Positions 33,044 to 41,683 of a stretch of DNA of 42,541 nucleotides are shown here, piece by piece. The first letter of the stretch is position 1. Every line of letters begins with the position of its first letter. The stretch lies in the NCBI GenBank assembly GCA_002695065.1, contig NZNW01000099.1, positions 1-42,541 on the forward strand, read 5' to 3'. This stretch comes from Salinicola sp. GTDB lineage: Bacteria > Pseudomonadota > Gammaproteobacteria > Pseudomonadales > Halomonadaceae. The position numbers and the translations under genes were made by a program. A model generated the notes under the pieces. It was not told where the DNA came from, ran no database searches, and was given only the letters and a program-made list of their open reading frames with translations.

Positions 33044-33445
33044 ATGGTGATTTACGGTGTAGCACTCCTGGCCGGCTGCATGCTGGCCGGGCTGATCATC
33101 GGCGACGTACTCGGCCAGTTGCTGGGCATCGATGCCAACCTGGGTGGCGTGGGTATCGCCATGCTGCTGCTGATCTTCGTGACCGGGTATCTCAAGGATC
33201 GCGGCAAGCTGCCGGAAACGACCGAAAGTGGCATCAACTTCTGGAACGCGATGTACATTCCCATCGTCGTCGCCATGGCGGCGAGCCAGAACGTGGCCGC
33301 GGCCTTCAGTGGCGGCATGGTGGCGATTCTCGCCGGCGTCCTCGCCGTCGTGCTGGGGCTGGCGCTGGTTCCGGTGCTGACCGGCAAGAAAGTCGACGAC
33401 GCGAGCCCGCTCGAGTCGGCCCCGACAACCCCTAGTGGCCATTGA
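33044..33445 (+). CDS. madL: Malonate transporter subunit MadL
   Basis: This is the small subunit of the two-component MadLM sodium/malonate symporter. The 133-residue protein has about four membrane helices, starting MVIYGVALLAGCMLAGLIIGDVLG as in the family. The ATG at 33044 follows GAGG at 8 nt; the GTG at 33035 would add three residues. A 144-nt spacer separates it from matB, with a hairpin (CCGCGT/ACGCGG) and a possible -10 (TACAAT), so it may have its own promoter. Its stop lies about 14 nt before the madM start. Confidence 0.92.
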   Translation: MVIYGVALLAGCMLAGLIIGDVLGQLLGIDANLGGVGIAMLLLIFVTGYLKDRGKLPETTESGINFWNAMYIPIVVAMAASQNVAAAFSGGMVAILAGVLAVVLGLALVPVLTGKKVDDASPLESAPTTPSGH

Positions 33446-33459
33446 GGGAGGATGCCGAC

Positions 33460-34221
33460 ATGAACGATTCCATCGTCTCTCTGGTCGACAAGTATCACCT
33501 GATCGCCGCCTTCGCGGTGGTCGGCCTGACCATGTACGTCGCCTACTGGCTGAGCCGACACCTGACCGCCGGCCGCCTGCACGGCTCGGCGATCGCGATC
33601 ATCATCGGCCTGGCGCTGGCGTATGTCGGTGGCGTGTCCACCGGCGGCAGCAAGGGGCTCTCCGACGTGACGCTGTTTTCCGGCCTCGGCCTGATGGGCG
33701 GCGGCATGCTGCGCGACCTGGCCATCATCGCCACCGCCTACGGCGTGCGTTTCCAGGAGATCAAGAAAGCCGGCTTGCGTGGCGTGATCGCGCTGTTCCT
33801 CGGCGTACTGGTGTCGTTCGTCGCCGGGGCAGTGGTGGCGATCGGCTTCGGCTACACCGACCCGGTGGACATCACCACCATTGCCGCCGGAGCGGTGACC
33901 TACATCGTCGGGCCGGTGACCGGTGCCACCCTGGGCGCGAGTTCGGAAGTGATCGCGCTGTCGATCGCCGCCGGTCTGGTGAAGTCGATTCTCACCATGA
34001 TCGCGACACCGCTGACCGCCAGATTGATCGGCCTGGACAATCCGCGCTCGGCGATGATCTTCGGCGGCCTGATCGGGACCACCAGTGGCGTGGCGGCGGG
34101 CCTGGCCGCCACCGATGCGCGTCTGGTCCCCTACGGTGCGATGACCGCGACGTTCTACACCGGGCTCGGCATCCTGCTGGCGCCGACGGTGCTGTTTCTC
34201 GCCGTGCGGGCGATCTTCTGA
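33460..34221 (+). CDS. madM: Malonate transporter subunit MadM
   Basis: This is the large membrane subunit of the malonate symporter, 253 residues and about eight membrane helices. It has the glycine-rich segments VSTGGSKGLSDVTLFSGLGLMGGGML and GPVTGATLGASSEVIALSIAAGLVKS, and the conserved MIFGGLIGTTSGVAAGLAATD. The ATG at 33460 is preceded by GGGAGG. An earlier TTG at 33442 opens the frame but is not needed. It ends the malonate module, with no obvious terminator before the convergent GGDEF gene 34 nt away. Confidence 0.93.
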   Translation: MNDSIVSLVDKYHLIAAFAVVGLTMYVAYWLSRHLTAGRLHGSAIAIIIGLALAYVGGVSTGGSKGLSDVTLFSGLGLMGGGMLRDLAIIATAYGVRFQEIKKAGLRGVIALFLGVLVSFVAGAVVAIGFGYTDPVDITTIAAGAVTYIVGPVTGATLGASSEVIALSIAAGLVKSILTMIATPLTARLIGLDNPRSAMIFGGLIGTTSGVAAGLAATDARLVPYGAMTATFYTGLGILLAPTVLFLAVRAIF

Positions 34222-34255
34222 GACTGGGGCGGCCGGCCGGGAGCCGGTCGCCTCG

Positions 34256-35623
34256 CTACGGTGACGAGAACGCCTGGTCGAGACGCCGTCCCGATCGAGA
34301 GACCGGGACCGGTGCGATGGCGACGCAGCCGCGACCCGCGGACTTGGCTTGATAGAGCGCCAGGTCGACCTCCTCCAGCAGCCCCTTGGAGGTCTGCTGG
34401 CGGTGCTCGCCGACACCGGCGGAGAAGCTGACGCGCAGCTCCAGCGGACTCAGGACACGGTGTCGCAATTGCGCCAGCACGCGGTTCACCGTCGCCTGTG
34501 CCGAAAAGCGGTCGACACCCGGCAGAATCATCAGAAACTCTTCTCCACCCCAGCGAATCAGCGTGTCGCTCGAGCGCAGCGCGCCGGCCACGAAGTGGCT
34601 GAACTCCTTCAGTACCGTATCGCCGACGGCGTGACCGTGGCGATCGTTGATCGCCTTGAAATGATCCAGGTCCAGCATCGCGACGGCGACCTTGTCGCCC
34701 AGTCGCTGACCGCGCTCCAGCGCCCGCTCGAGCAGCTCCCAGCCCATGCGACGGTTGTGCAGCCCCGTCAGGTCGTCGCGCGTCGCCAGATACTCGAGGC
34801 GACGGTTTTTCTCCTCCAGCCGACGTTCGAGATCACGCCGTTGGGTGATGTCGACCAGAAAGGCGATTCGCTGGGGGGTACCCCGCTCGTCACGACCGAT
34901 GGTGTCCTCGAGCATCACGGTTCGCGTGGCGCCGTCGTGAAGCCAAACCTCCAGCGAGCGGCGCTGGTTCAAGGCGTTGGGGAAGCTGGCGGCATGACGT
35001 TTTTCGGCCGCCTGTCGGCTCTGCGGGGGGAGCAGCTTGCGAAAGTGGGCGTTGAGAAGCTCGCTCTCCGGGTAGCCGAAGAACTCGCAGAAGGCGCGGT
35101 TGACCTGACGCAAATACCCGCCCGCGTCGATCATGCAGACGCCCATGGGCAGGTTCTCGAAGACCTGGCGCAGTTGAGGCTGGTGCTGGGCCAGCAGCCC
35201 CGGCTCGGCATCGTCGGCGGCTATCTCGCCAATGGCGATCAACACGTGGTGCCCCGGTTCGGTATCGCCAGGCGCCTCCAGCGGGGAAACCTTGAGTTTC
35301 ACGGCCAGCAGTGGCTGCCGGTGCTGGCGGATGTGGAAGCTGTGCCATTGACGCGAGGCGGTGGGGGCGACGTTCAGCAGGGCGGGATGATCGCGGCCGG
35401 CGGCCGGATACCGTCCGCCATCGAGCCACTGCCAGGGATCGGCCACGGGGAAGCGCCCGTCCAGGCGCAACTGGCGTTTCGCCGTTTCATTGGCGCCGAC
35501 CAGTAACGGGACGCCGTCGTCGAGCCGGTAGATCAGTGCCGCGATGTTCAGCGTATCCAGTCCATCCGGGGTAGAGGGGCTTGCCTCCGCCTGTCGTGAC
35601 AATCGCTTTTTCGATGCAGTCAT
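34256..35623 (-). CDS. PAS-GGDEF diguanylate cyclase
   Basis: This cytoplasmic enzyme of 455 residues synthesises cyclic di-GMP. An N-terminal PAS-like region (about 20-135) is followed by a clear PAS/PAC domain (about 148-268: VFENLPMGVCMIDAGGYLRQVNRAF... FLVDITQRRDLERRLEEKN), a short coiled coil, and GGDEF (about 285-445). The active site reads RWGGEEF, and an RSSD inhibitory-site motif lies five residues before it, so product inhibition is likely. It has no membrane segments. It is downstream of an EAL gene on the same strand with a 57-nt gap, forming a make-and-break pair. Confidence 0.95.
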   Translation of the reverse strand: MTASKKRLSRQAEASPSTPDGLDTLNIAALIYRLDDGVPLLVGANETAKRQLRLDGRFPVADPWQWLDGGRYPAAGRDHPALLNVAPTASRQWHSFHIRQHRQPLLAVKLKVSPLEAPGDTEPGHHVLIAIGEIAADDAEPGLLAQHQPQLRQVFENLPMGVCMIDAGGYLRQVNRAFCEFFGYPESELLNAHFRKLLPPQSRQAAEKRHAASFPNALNQRRSLEVWLHDGATRTVMLEDTIGRDERGTPQRIAFLVDITQRRDLERRLEEKNRRLEYLATRDDLTGLHNRRMGWELLERALERGQRLGDKVAVAMLDLDHFKAINDRHGHAVGDTVLKEFSHFVAGALRSSDTLIRWGGEEFLMILPGVDRFSAQATVNRVLAQLRHRVLSPLELRVSFSAGVGEHRQQTSKGLLEEVDLALYQAKSAGRGCVAIAPVPVSRSGRRLDQAFSSP

Positions 35624-35680
35624 AAGTCAGGATACCGTAAGTCCGTACGGTGGATGGAGTTGCCGAGCGTCCCGCGACGA

Positions 35681-36457
35681 CTAGTACCTTCCCTTGACCA
35701 GCGCGAAGCGCGAGTCCGGGCAGACGGGCAGTCTTTCCGTGACCGGTCGGGCAAACCAGTATCCCTGCTGCCTTGCAATACCGTGCCGGTAGAGCCAGCG
35801 AGCTTCTTCCATGGTCTCGATCCCTTCGGCCACCAGCCTGATGTCGAGATGCCGTGCCAGGTCGACGATATGACGAATCACTATCTGCTTTCGGGGCGAG
35901 GCATCGATGTTGCTGACCAGCTGGCGGTCGATCTTCAGCGTGTCGGGCGAGATGTCGGTGAGCAGGTCGAGATTGGCATACCCGGTGCCGAAATCGTCGA
36001 GCGCCGTCTTCATGCCCATGGCACGGTAACTGGCCACGATATTGCGCAGGTGGAGCCGATCCGTGACGCTCTCGCTCTCGACGATCTCGAAACACAGCCG
36101 GCTGACCGGCCACCCGACGCGCTTGGCGGCCGCCAACGTTGCCTGGATACAGGCTTCGGGCTCGTAGACGGCGTTGGGTAGAAAATTGATCGACAGCACG
36201 CCCTGGGCATTCAGCCGGTGAGCGATTTCGATCGCCTTGACGCGACAGGCCTGGTCGAAGCGATAGCGTGTCCTGTCGTCGACTTTCGCCAGTACGGACG
36301 CGGCTGACTCCCCGTTGGGGCCCCGGACCAGGGCCTCGTAGCCGTAGATGTGGCTCTCGTCGATGTCGACGAGCGGCTGGAATGCCATGGTGAAATCGAA
36401 ATCCAGCAGCGCGTCGCAGCGTCCGCAGGCGTCTTGGTGTCTGGCACAGCCCGGCAT
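35681..36457 (-). CDS. EAL-domain cyclic-di-GMP phosphodiesterase with Cys/His N-terminus
   Basis: This 258-residue protein is an EAL domain with almost nothing else. All active-site signatures are present: EALVRG, INFLPNAVYEPEAC, FEIVESE, LDDFGTGY, KIDR, AEGIET and QGYWFARP, so hydrolysis of c-di-GMP is expected. The N-terminus has C4, H7, C11 and C14 (C-x2-H-x3-C-x2-C), which could bind zinc or iron. The ATG at 36457 follows GGGAGG and is preferred to the one at 36478. It lies upstream of the cyclase on the same strand. The 36479-36709 spacer to the divergent extensin-like gene is AT-rich, with no confident promoter. Confidence 0.93.
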   Translation of the reverse strand: MPGCARHQDACGRCDALLDFDFTMAFQPLVDIDESHIYGYEALVRGPNGESAASVLAKVDDRTRYRFDQACRVKAIEIAHRLNAQGVLSINFLPNAVYEPEACIQATLAAAKRVGWPVSRLCFEIVESESVTDRLHLRNIVASYRAMGMKTALDDFGTGYANLDLLTDISPDTLKIDRQLVSNIDASPRKQIVIRHIVDLARHLDIRLVAEGIETMEEARWLYRHGIARQQGYWFARPVTERLPVCPDSRFALVKGRY

Positions 36458-36709
36458 CGTTGTCCTCCCTGACGACATGCACTGCCATGATCAGCCTCGC
36501 CGGCGATGCACTCCATTGCGGTCCCAACAAGTCACTAAGCGTGGACAAGTTAACTAAGCTTAGAATAGATGACTATGCTCGAATAGCAGTGATTTGGTAG
36601 GCAAGTGTGAAACCCGGTGCGATGAACGTCGCTGAACGACGACGGCCGTACCACGGGAGAACGGGCGCTGCCGCCCGACGATGAATCCCTTGTTCAATTC
36701 GCGAGGTCT

Positions 36710-37408
36710 ATGAAACCGTCTCCGGCCACTCTATTCCTCATCGTGCTGATCGCGCTGGGCGTCGCTCTCGATAAAGGGGTCTGGAAAGTCCCGCGGGAAT
36801 GGAATCCTCTGGCGCCACTGGTGGTCAGCGATCCCGTGACGCCAGTCACGCACTGGAAGCTAAAAGCATTATCCGGCGATCGCGACGCCTGCCTGAATGC
36901 ACTCGATACCGCCCCCGACATTCGTTACGTCCCCCTGGCGGACTACACGCCAGCCGCTGGCTGCCCGCTGGAGAACGTCGTGCGCGTGGTCCACACCCAG
37001 GTCAGCTTCAATGCCAGTTTCGTCGCCAGTTGCCCCCTGGCCCTGGCCTGGACCCTGTACGAGCAGCACGAGTTGCAGCCGCTGTCACAGCGAATCTTCG
37101 GCGAGCGGGTCGCCAGGATCCGGCACTATGGCTCCTTCGCCTGTCGCAACATCTATCACCGGGAGAACGCGAGGCGAAGCGAGCATGCCACGGCGTCGGC
37201 GCTGGACGTCGCCGCCTTCGGGCTCGAGGATGGACGCAGTATCAGCGTGCTCGACGATTGGCGGGACGGGGGCGAGCGCGGCCGGTTCCTCGAGGATGCC
37301 CAGCAGGGCGCCTGTCACTACTTCGGAACCACTCTGGGCCCGGACTACAACGCCGCCCATGCCAACCATTTCCATCTCGGCATGCGGGGTATCTCGTTCT
37401 GCCGCTGA
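36710..37408 (+). CDS. Extensin-family protein (peptidase-like fold)
   Basis: This 232-residue protein of the extensin-like C-terminal family, common in proteobacteria, has one N-terminal membrane anchor (about residues 6-22, ATLFLIVLIALGVALDKGVW). The periplasmic part has paired cysteines and metal-ligand-like residues reminiscent of D-Ala-D-Ala carboxypeptidases of the LAS type: SEHATASALDVAAFGL (H, D) and NAAHANHFHLG (H-x-H). A role in cell-wall trimming is plausible but unproven. The ATG begins the hydrophobic anchor directly. It stands alone; 37409-37560 before the next gene shows no feature except the ribosome binding site. Confidence 0.88.
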   Translation: MKPSPATLFLIVLIALGVALDKGVWKVPREWNPLAPLVVSDPVTPVTHWKLKALSGDRDACLNALDTAPDIRYVPLADYTPAAGCPLENVVRVVHTQVSFNASFVASCPLALAWTLYEQHELQPLSQRIFGERVARIRHYGSFACRNIYHRENARRSEHATASALDVAAFGLEDGRSISVLDDWRDGGERGRFLEDAQQGACHYFGTTLGPDYNAAHANHFHLGMRGISFCR

Positions 37409-37560
37409 TCGCTTCGCTCAGCGCCCTGCCTGCTGCGGTCATGACAAAATCCCCGCAGACACCTAAGGTTGTCGATATCTCTCGCGGATGCGCTCGTCAT
37501 CGAGATCGACGAGGCGTTCGTTGTTATCCGATTCTGTTTTCCGACCGAGAGGAGCAGTCC

Positions 37561-38184
37561 ATGCGTTTGACCATCAAGGGTATCGAGGAAGGCAAGCCGA
37601 TTCCGGCAACCTTCGCTTTCGCCGTTCCGGATCCGGAGCAGCACATGCGCCTCAGCGACAATCGCAACCCGGAAGTGCGCTGGCTGGATGCGCCTGCGGA
37701 GACGCGCAGCTTCGTGATGCTGGTGACCGACCCCGACGTGCCCGGTGTCGCTGACGACGTCAACCAGGAAGGCAAGACGTTGCCGGCGGATCTGCCGCGC
37801 GTCGATTTCTACCATTGGGTACTGGTCGACATCCCGGCGGAGGTCAATCTGCTGGAGGAAGGCGAGATGGCCGATGGGGTGGTGCCCAAGGGGAAGTCGC
37901 CGGGGCAGACCGCCAAGGGTATCAGCGGCATCAACGGCTATACCGGATTCCTGGCCGGCGACCCTGACATGGCGGGCGTCTATGGTGGCTACGACGGCCC
38001 CTGTCCGCCTTGGAACGACGAGATCGTCCATCGCTATACGTTCAGTCTGTTCGCGCTGGACATTCCCACGCTGGGACTGGCAGGGGAGTTCACCGGCGAA
38101 CAGGTGCGCGAGGCGATGGCGGGTCATGTGCTGGCCGAATCCAGCGTGACCGGGACCTACACCCTCAACCCGGACCTGCTCTGA
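37561..38184 (+). CDS. YbhB/YbcL-family (PEBP-like) protein
   Basis: This 207-residue soluble protein of the phosphatidylethanolamine-binding-protein-like fold has bacterial relatives (YbhB, YbcL) of unknown function. Fold marks are the ligand-pocket strand NPEVRWLDAPAETRSFVMLVTDPDVP, the loop FYHWVLVDIPAEVNLLEEG, then GYDGPCPPWNDEIVHRYTFSLFALD. The acidic loop GVYGGYDGPCPPWND is typical of a subgroup longer than E. coli YbhB. GAGAGGAG precedes the ATG. The next gene begins 6 nt after its stop, so the two are co-transcribed. Confidence 0.9.
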   Translation: MRLTIKGIEEGKPIPATFAFAVPDPEQHMRLSDNRNPEVRWLDAPAETRSFVMLVTDPDVPGVADDVNQEGKTLPADLPRVDFYHWVLVDIPAEVNLLEEGEMADGVVPKGKSPGQTAKGISGINGYTGFLAGDPDMAGVYGGYDGPCPPWNDEIVHRYTFSLFALDIPTLGLAGEFTGEQVREAMAGHVLAESSVTGTYTLNPDLL

Positions 38185-38190
38185 GCCGCC

Positions 38191-38499
38191 ATGGCGTCGT
38201 CAACCGACCCGGCGACGCTGCGTCGCGCGATCCTGGCGCTGGCCGACTCGCGTGGGCCGGCCAAGACTTTCTGCCCCTCCGAGGTCGCGCGTCAATTGGA
38301 TGACGACTGGCGGCCGCTGATGGCGCCGATCCGCGCCTGTTCGCGCGAGTTGGTCCGCGAAGGGTGTCTCCGCGTGCTCCAGCGAGGGGGGGGCGCTGTC
38401 GCCGGACGCGCCCTGGCATGGGGCGATCCGGCTGCAGGCGACGGCCCATCGCGATGGGTGACGACTCTCGGGGTGTCCGTCGCACCGGCATCGGCATGA
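38191..38499 (+). CDS. DUF3253 protein, frame shifted at a G8 tract
   Basis: The first 66 or so residues match the DUF3253 family (RGPAKTFCPSEVARQLDDDWRPLM, then RELVREGCLRVLQRG), a small winged-helix-like protein of unknown function. At the eight-G run (38386-38393) the frame leaves the family: as read it continues to 38499 with an unrelated tail. With seven Gs it would continue ALSPDAPWHGAIRLQATAHR and stop at 38461, exactly the family ending. That stop would also overlap the next gene's ATG at 38454. So this is a frameshift mutation, a slippage site or a sequencing error. Confidence 0.8.
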   Translation: MASSTDPATLRRAILALADSRGPAKTFCPSEVARQLDDDWRPLMAPIRACSRELVREGCLRVLQRGGGAVAGRALAWGDPAAGDGPSRWVTTLGVSVAPASA

Positions 38500-38978
38500 T
38501 GGTGCTGTTCTGGATACTGCTACTGCTGTTGGCGGGCTGGTGGTTTCGTGGGGTGGAGCAGCGGCGTGACCACCCCAATGCGGAACTGGCGACCGCGGCG
38601 TTCATGGATCAGACGCCGGTCACGCTGGAGCGCAACGCCCAGGGGCATTTCGTGGCGCCGGGGGAGGTCGATGGCAAGGCAGTGACGTTCCTGATCGATA
38701 CCGGTGCCACCTACGTCTCGCTCTCGCGCGCTCTCGCCCGCGCACTGCAGATCGAGCCCGGGCCGGAGGTGATGTTCACCACGGCCAACGGCCGGGTCAG
38801 CGGCAACCTGACCACGCTGGAGAGTGTGAGGCTGGGAGGGCTGATCGCCCGGCAGGTGCCCGGTTCGATCCATGCGGGTATCGGTGACGATGTGGTGCTG
38901 CTCGGCATGAGCTTCCTGGGGCGGTTCGATATCCAGATATGCGGCAGTCAGATGATCGTCGGCCCGCCCGATACTTGA
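38454..38978 (+). CDS. Retropepsin-like aspartic protease (clan AA)
   Basis: This 174-residue membrane-anchored protein has one helix (about residues 16-29, MVLFWILLLLLAGWWF) followed by a retropepsin-like domain. The catalytic motif is FLIDTGATYVSLS (about 82), and the later LLGMSFLGRFDI closes the domain, as in the TIGR02281 family. The active form would be a homodimer in the periplasm; the natural substrate is unknown. The start at 38454 overlaps the family-length end of the DUF3253 frame. An alternative ATG at 38496 would begin directly at the membrane helix. The frame is open to 38364, but that region is antisense-free overlap with DUF3253. Confidence 0.88.
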   Translation: MGDDSRGVRRTGIGMMVLFWILLLLLAGWWFRGVEQRRDHPNAELATAAFMDQTPVTLERNAQGHFVAPGEVDGKAVTFLIDTGATYVSLSRALARALQIEPGPEVMFTTANGRVSGNLTTLESVRLGGLIARQVPGSIHAGIGDDVVLLGMSFLGRFDIQICGSQMIVGPPDT

Positions 38979-39091
38979 TTTGAGCCATACTGGGGGAGCC
39001 GTGGCGCGGGAGGAAAGACCTCCGTGTTCGAGCGACGGCGGCATCGATGTTCCCACGGGGAACGCTGGCTAGCGAGGGGAGTGCCATCAAC

Positions 39092-41563
39092 ATGAGCGCG
39101 AGCAAACCGTATCGGCTCGCCGCCTGGGCCCTGGGCGCCTTCATGGCGGTCATGGGCGTGATCCTGATCGTGGGCGGGGGGTGGCTGATCGCCCTGGGGG
39201 GCAGCGGATATTACCTGCTCGCCGGCCTCGGGCTCCTGGCAAGCGGCTGGTTGCTGATTCGTCGCCATCCGGCGGCGCTGCTGCTGTACGCTTCGCTACT
39301 GCTGGCGACGCTGGCCTGGTCGTTATGGGAGGTGGGGTTCGACTGGTGGCAGCTGGTGCCGCGGGTCGCGCTGCCCTGCGTGCTCGGGATCCTGCTGCTG
39401 TTGCCGTGGTGGAGAAAGCCGGTGGCCTCGCCGCTGGGGAGCGGCGCGCTGTCGGTCGCCGTCGGCCTGTCGGTCGGGGTGGCGGTCGTCGCACAGTTCA
39501 CCGCGCCGGGCGCCATCGAGGAGCGACTCGATCCCGAACGCAGTGCGCAGGTGATCAACGAGGCGCAGGTGGCGGGAGAGGACTGGCCTGCCTACGGCGG
39601 CACCAATGCCGGCACGCACTATTCAGCTCTCGACCAGATCACGCCGGATAATGTCGGGCAGCTCCAGGAAGCCTGGCGCCTTCGCACCGGTGACATCGCG
39701 ACGCCCACCTCGCCACCGGAGATCACCAACGAGAACACGCCGCTGAAGGTGGGCGACAGTCTCTTCCTGTGCACTTCCCATAGCCGGGTGATAGCGGTGT
39801 CGCCCGTGACCGGGGACGTCCAGTGGACCTTCGATCCCGAGCTCAGCAGGATGGGCGCCGACGACTTCTCCGGCTGGGCTCACATGACCTGCCGCGGTGT
39901 GGCCTACTACGATGTGTCCGATTATGCCGATACGGCGGAGAATGGCGCGGCGATCGAGGATGGCGCTGCGACCGGGAATGGCGCTGCCGAGCGCGACGAT
40001 GGCCCTGTCATGCCTCTGGTGCCGTCGATTGGCCAGACGGACGTGTTGTGCCCACGCCGACTCTTCCTGCCGACGGCCGATGCCAGGCTGATCGCGCTGG
40101 ATGCCCAGAGCGGCGAGCGTTGTGCCGGTTTCGGGGTCGATGGCGAGGTCGACCTGACCCGCAACATCGGCGATTTCGCGCCCGGCGGCTACTATGCCAC
40201 GTCGCCTCCGGTGGTCACCGAACATCTGGTCATCGTCGGCGGCCACGTCACCGACAATGGCTCCACCGATGAGCCTTCGGGGGTCGTCCGGGCCTACGAT
40301 GTGAGCACGGGTGAGCTGGTCTGGAACTGGGATAGTGGCAATCCGGAAGCCACCGCGCCCATCGCGCCCGAGGGGATTTATACCCGCAACTCTCCCAATG
40401 TCTGGGCACCCTTCAGCGTCGACGAGCGCCTGGGACTGGTCTATTTGCCGACCGGCAACGCCACGCCGGACCAGTACGGTGCCAATCGCGACGAGAATGA
40501 TGAGACCTACGGCGCGGCGCTGGTGGCGCTGGATCTCGCCACCGGCCGGGTTCGCTGGCGTCGGCAATTCGTCCACCACGACCTGTGGGACATGGATACC
40601 CCCGCGCAGCCCGTTCTGCTCGACCTGCAAACGCCCGATGGCATGTTGCCGGCGGTGATACAACCGACCAAGCAGGGCAGCCTCTACGTACTCGACCGGG
40701 GGACCGGGGAGCCGATCGTGGCGATCGACGAGGTCAAGGCGCCCAACGGTGCGGTCGAGGGCGACTTCACCGCGGCGACCCAGCCGCGTTCGACACTCAA
40801 TCTGCTGCCGCCGCCGCTCACCGGCAGCGACATGTGGGGCGCCTCGCCCATCGATCAGATGGTGTGCCGCATCCAGTTCCACTCCCTCGACTATCGAGGA
40901 CAGTACACGCCGCCGTCGCTGGAAGGGAGTCTCGTCTATCCCGGCAATGTCGGTGTTTTCAACTGGAGCGGGGTGGCGGTTGACCCGGCGCGTCAGGCGA
41001 TGTTCACCAGCCCCAACTATCTCGCTTTCGTCTCGCGTCTGATACCCCGCGACGAAGAGGACAGTCCGGCGGCGTCCGCCAGCGAACAGGGCGTTCAGCC
41101 CAACCATGGAGCGCCGTACGCCGTCGAGCTGGGGCCGTTCCTGTCGATACTGGGCTTGCCTTGTCAGGCGCCGCCGTGGGGCCAGGTCGCGGGTATCGAT
41201 CTCGGCAGTCGTGAAGTCGTCTGGCAACATCGCAACGGCACGACGAGGGACAGCATGCCGTTCGACCTGCCGATCCCGCTGTCCGTCGGGGTCCCGGCCC
41301 TGGGCGGGCCGATGACCACCGCCGGTGGCGTCAGTTTTCTCAGCGGGACACTCGATCAGTATCTGCGGGCCTACGATCTGACCAGTGGCCGCGAACTCTG
41401 GAAATCCCGGCTCCCCGCGGGCGGTCAGGCCACACCGATGACCTACCGGGGAGCGGACGGGCGCCAGTACGTCGTCGTCACGGCCGGCGGGCACGGGACT
41501 TTCGGCTCCCGCATGGGAGACTATGTCGTCGCTTATGCGTTGCCTCGGGACGCGCTACCGTGA
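39092..41563 (+). CDS. gcd: Membrane-bound PQQ-dependent glucose dehydrogenase
   Basis: This enzyme oxidises glucose to gluconolactone in the periplasm and passes electrons to ubiquinone. The 823-residue protein has an N-terminal membrane domain with about five helices (residues 8-140) and then an eight-bladed quinoprotein propeller: DWPAYGGTNAGTHYSALDQI, TCRGVAYYD, FVHHDLWDMDTPAQPVLLD, PPLTGSDMWGASPIDQMVCR, GGQATPMTYRGADGRQYVVV. It is longer than E. coli Gcd (about 796), partly through a repetitive NGAA insertion at about residues 282-307. The ATG at 39092 (MSASKPYRL) is chosen over 39047. PQQ synthesis genes are not in the window. Confidence 0.95.
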   Translation: MSASKPYRLAAWALGAFMAVMGVILIVGGGWLIALGGSGYYLLAGLGLLASGWLLIRRHPAALLLYASLLLATLAWSLWEVGFDWWQLVPRVALPCVLGILLLLPWWRKPVASPLGSGALSVAVGLSVGVAVVAQFTAPGAIEERLDPERSAQVINEAQVAGEDWPAYGGTNAGTHYSALDQITPDNVGQLQEAWRLRTGDIATPTSPPEITNENTPLKVGDSLFLCTSHSRVIAVSPVTGDVQWTFDPELSRMGADDFSGWAHMTCRGVAYYDVSDYADTAENGAAIEDGAATGNGAAERDDGPVMPLVPSIGQTDVLCPRRLFLPTADARLIALDAQSGERCAGFGVDGEVDLTRNIGDFAPGGYYATSPPVVTEHLVIVGGHVTDNGSTDEPSGVVRAYDVSTGELVWNWDSGNPEATAPIAPEGIYTRNSPNVWAPFSVDERLGLVYLPTGNATPDQYGANRDENDETYGAALVALDLATGRVRWRRQFVHHDLWDMDTPAQPVLLDLQTPDGMLPAVIQPTKQGSLYVLDRGTGEPIVAIDEVKAPNGAVEGDFTAATQPRSTLNLLPPPLTGSDMWGASPIDQMVCRIQFHSLDYRGQYTPPSLEGSLVYPGNVGVFNWSGVAVDPARQAMFTSPNYLAFVSRLIPRDEEDSPAASASEQGVQPNHGAPYAVELGPFLSILGLPCQAPPWGQVAGIDLGSREVVWQHRNGTTRDSMPFDLPIPLSVGVPALGGPMTTAGGVSFLSGTLDQYLRAYDLTSGRELWKSRLPAGGQATPMTYRGADGRQYVVVTAGGHGTFGSRMGDYVVAYALPRDALP
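39937..40012 (+). repeat. Degenerate NGAA-coding repeat in gcd
   Basis: Three related units of the type (G)AATGGCGC-GGC/TGCG encode ENGAA, EDGAA and GNGAA within a surface loop of the propeller, absent from the conserved core on either side. Confidence 0.65.
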
Positions 41564-41643
41564 GCGAAGGGTGCGCCGTCACTGCCCCGGGCTGGTGACG
41601 ACTTGCGAACTTGTTGCCCGATTGGCAGGCAGGATGATGCGCG

Positions 41644-41664
41644 TGACGCTGACGACCAGCGTCA
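41644..41664 (+). repeat. 8-bp hairpin before the lipoprotein ribosome binding site
   Basis: TGACGCTG and CAGCGTCA close a 5-nt loop, ending 6 nt before the AAGGAG of the lipoprotein gene. It could influence translation or mRNA stability. Confidence 0.5.
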
Positions 41665-41683
41665 ATGTTCAAGGAGAGGATCG

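Noticed and set aside
39623-41494. A long minus-strand frame opposite gcd
   Set aside because: It is antisense to an unmistakable PQQ glucose dehydrogenase; composition typical of a shadow.
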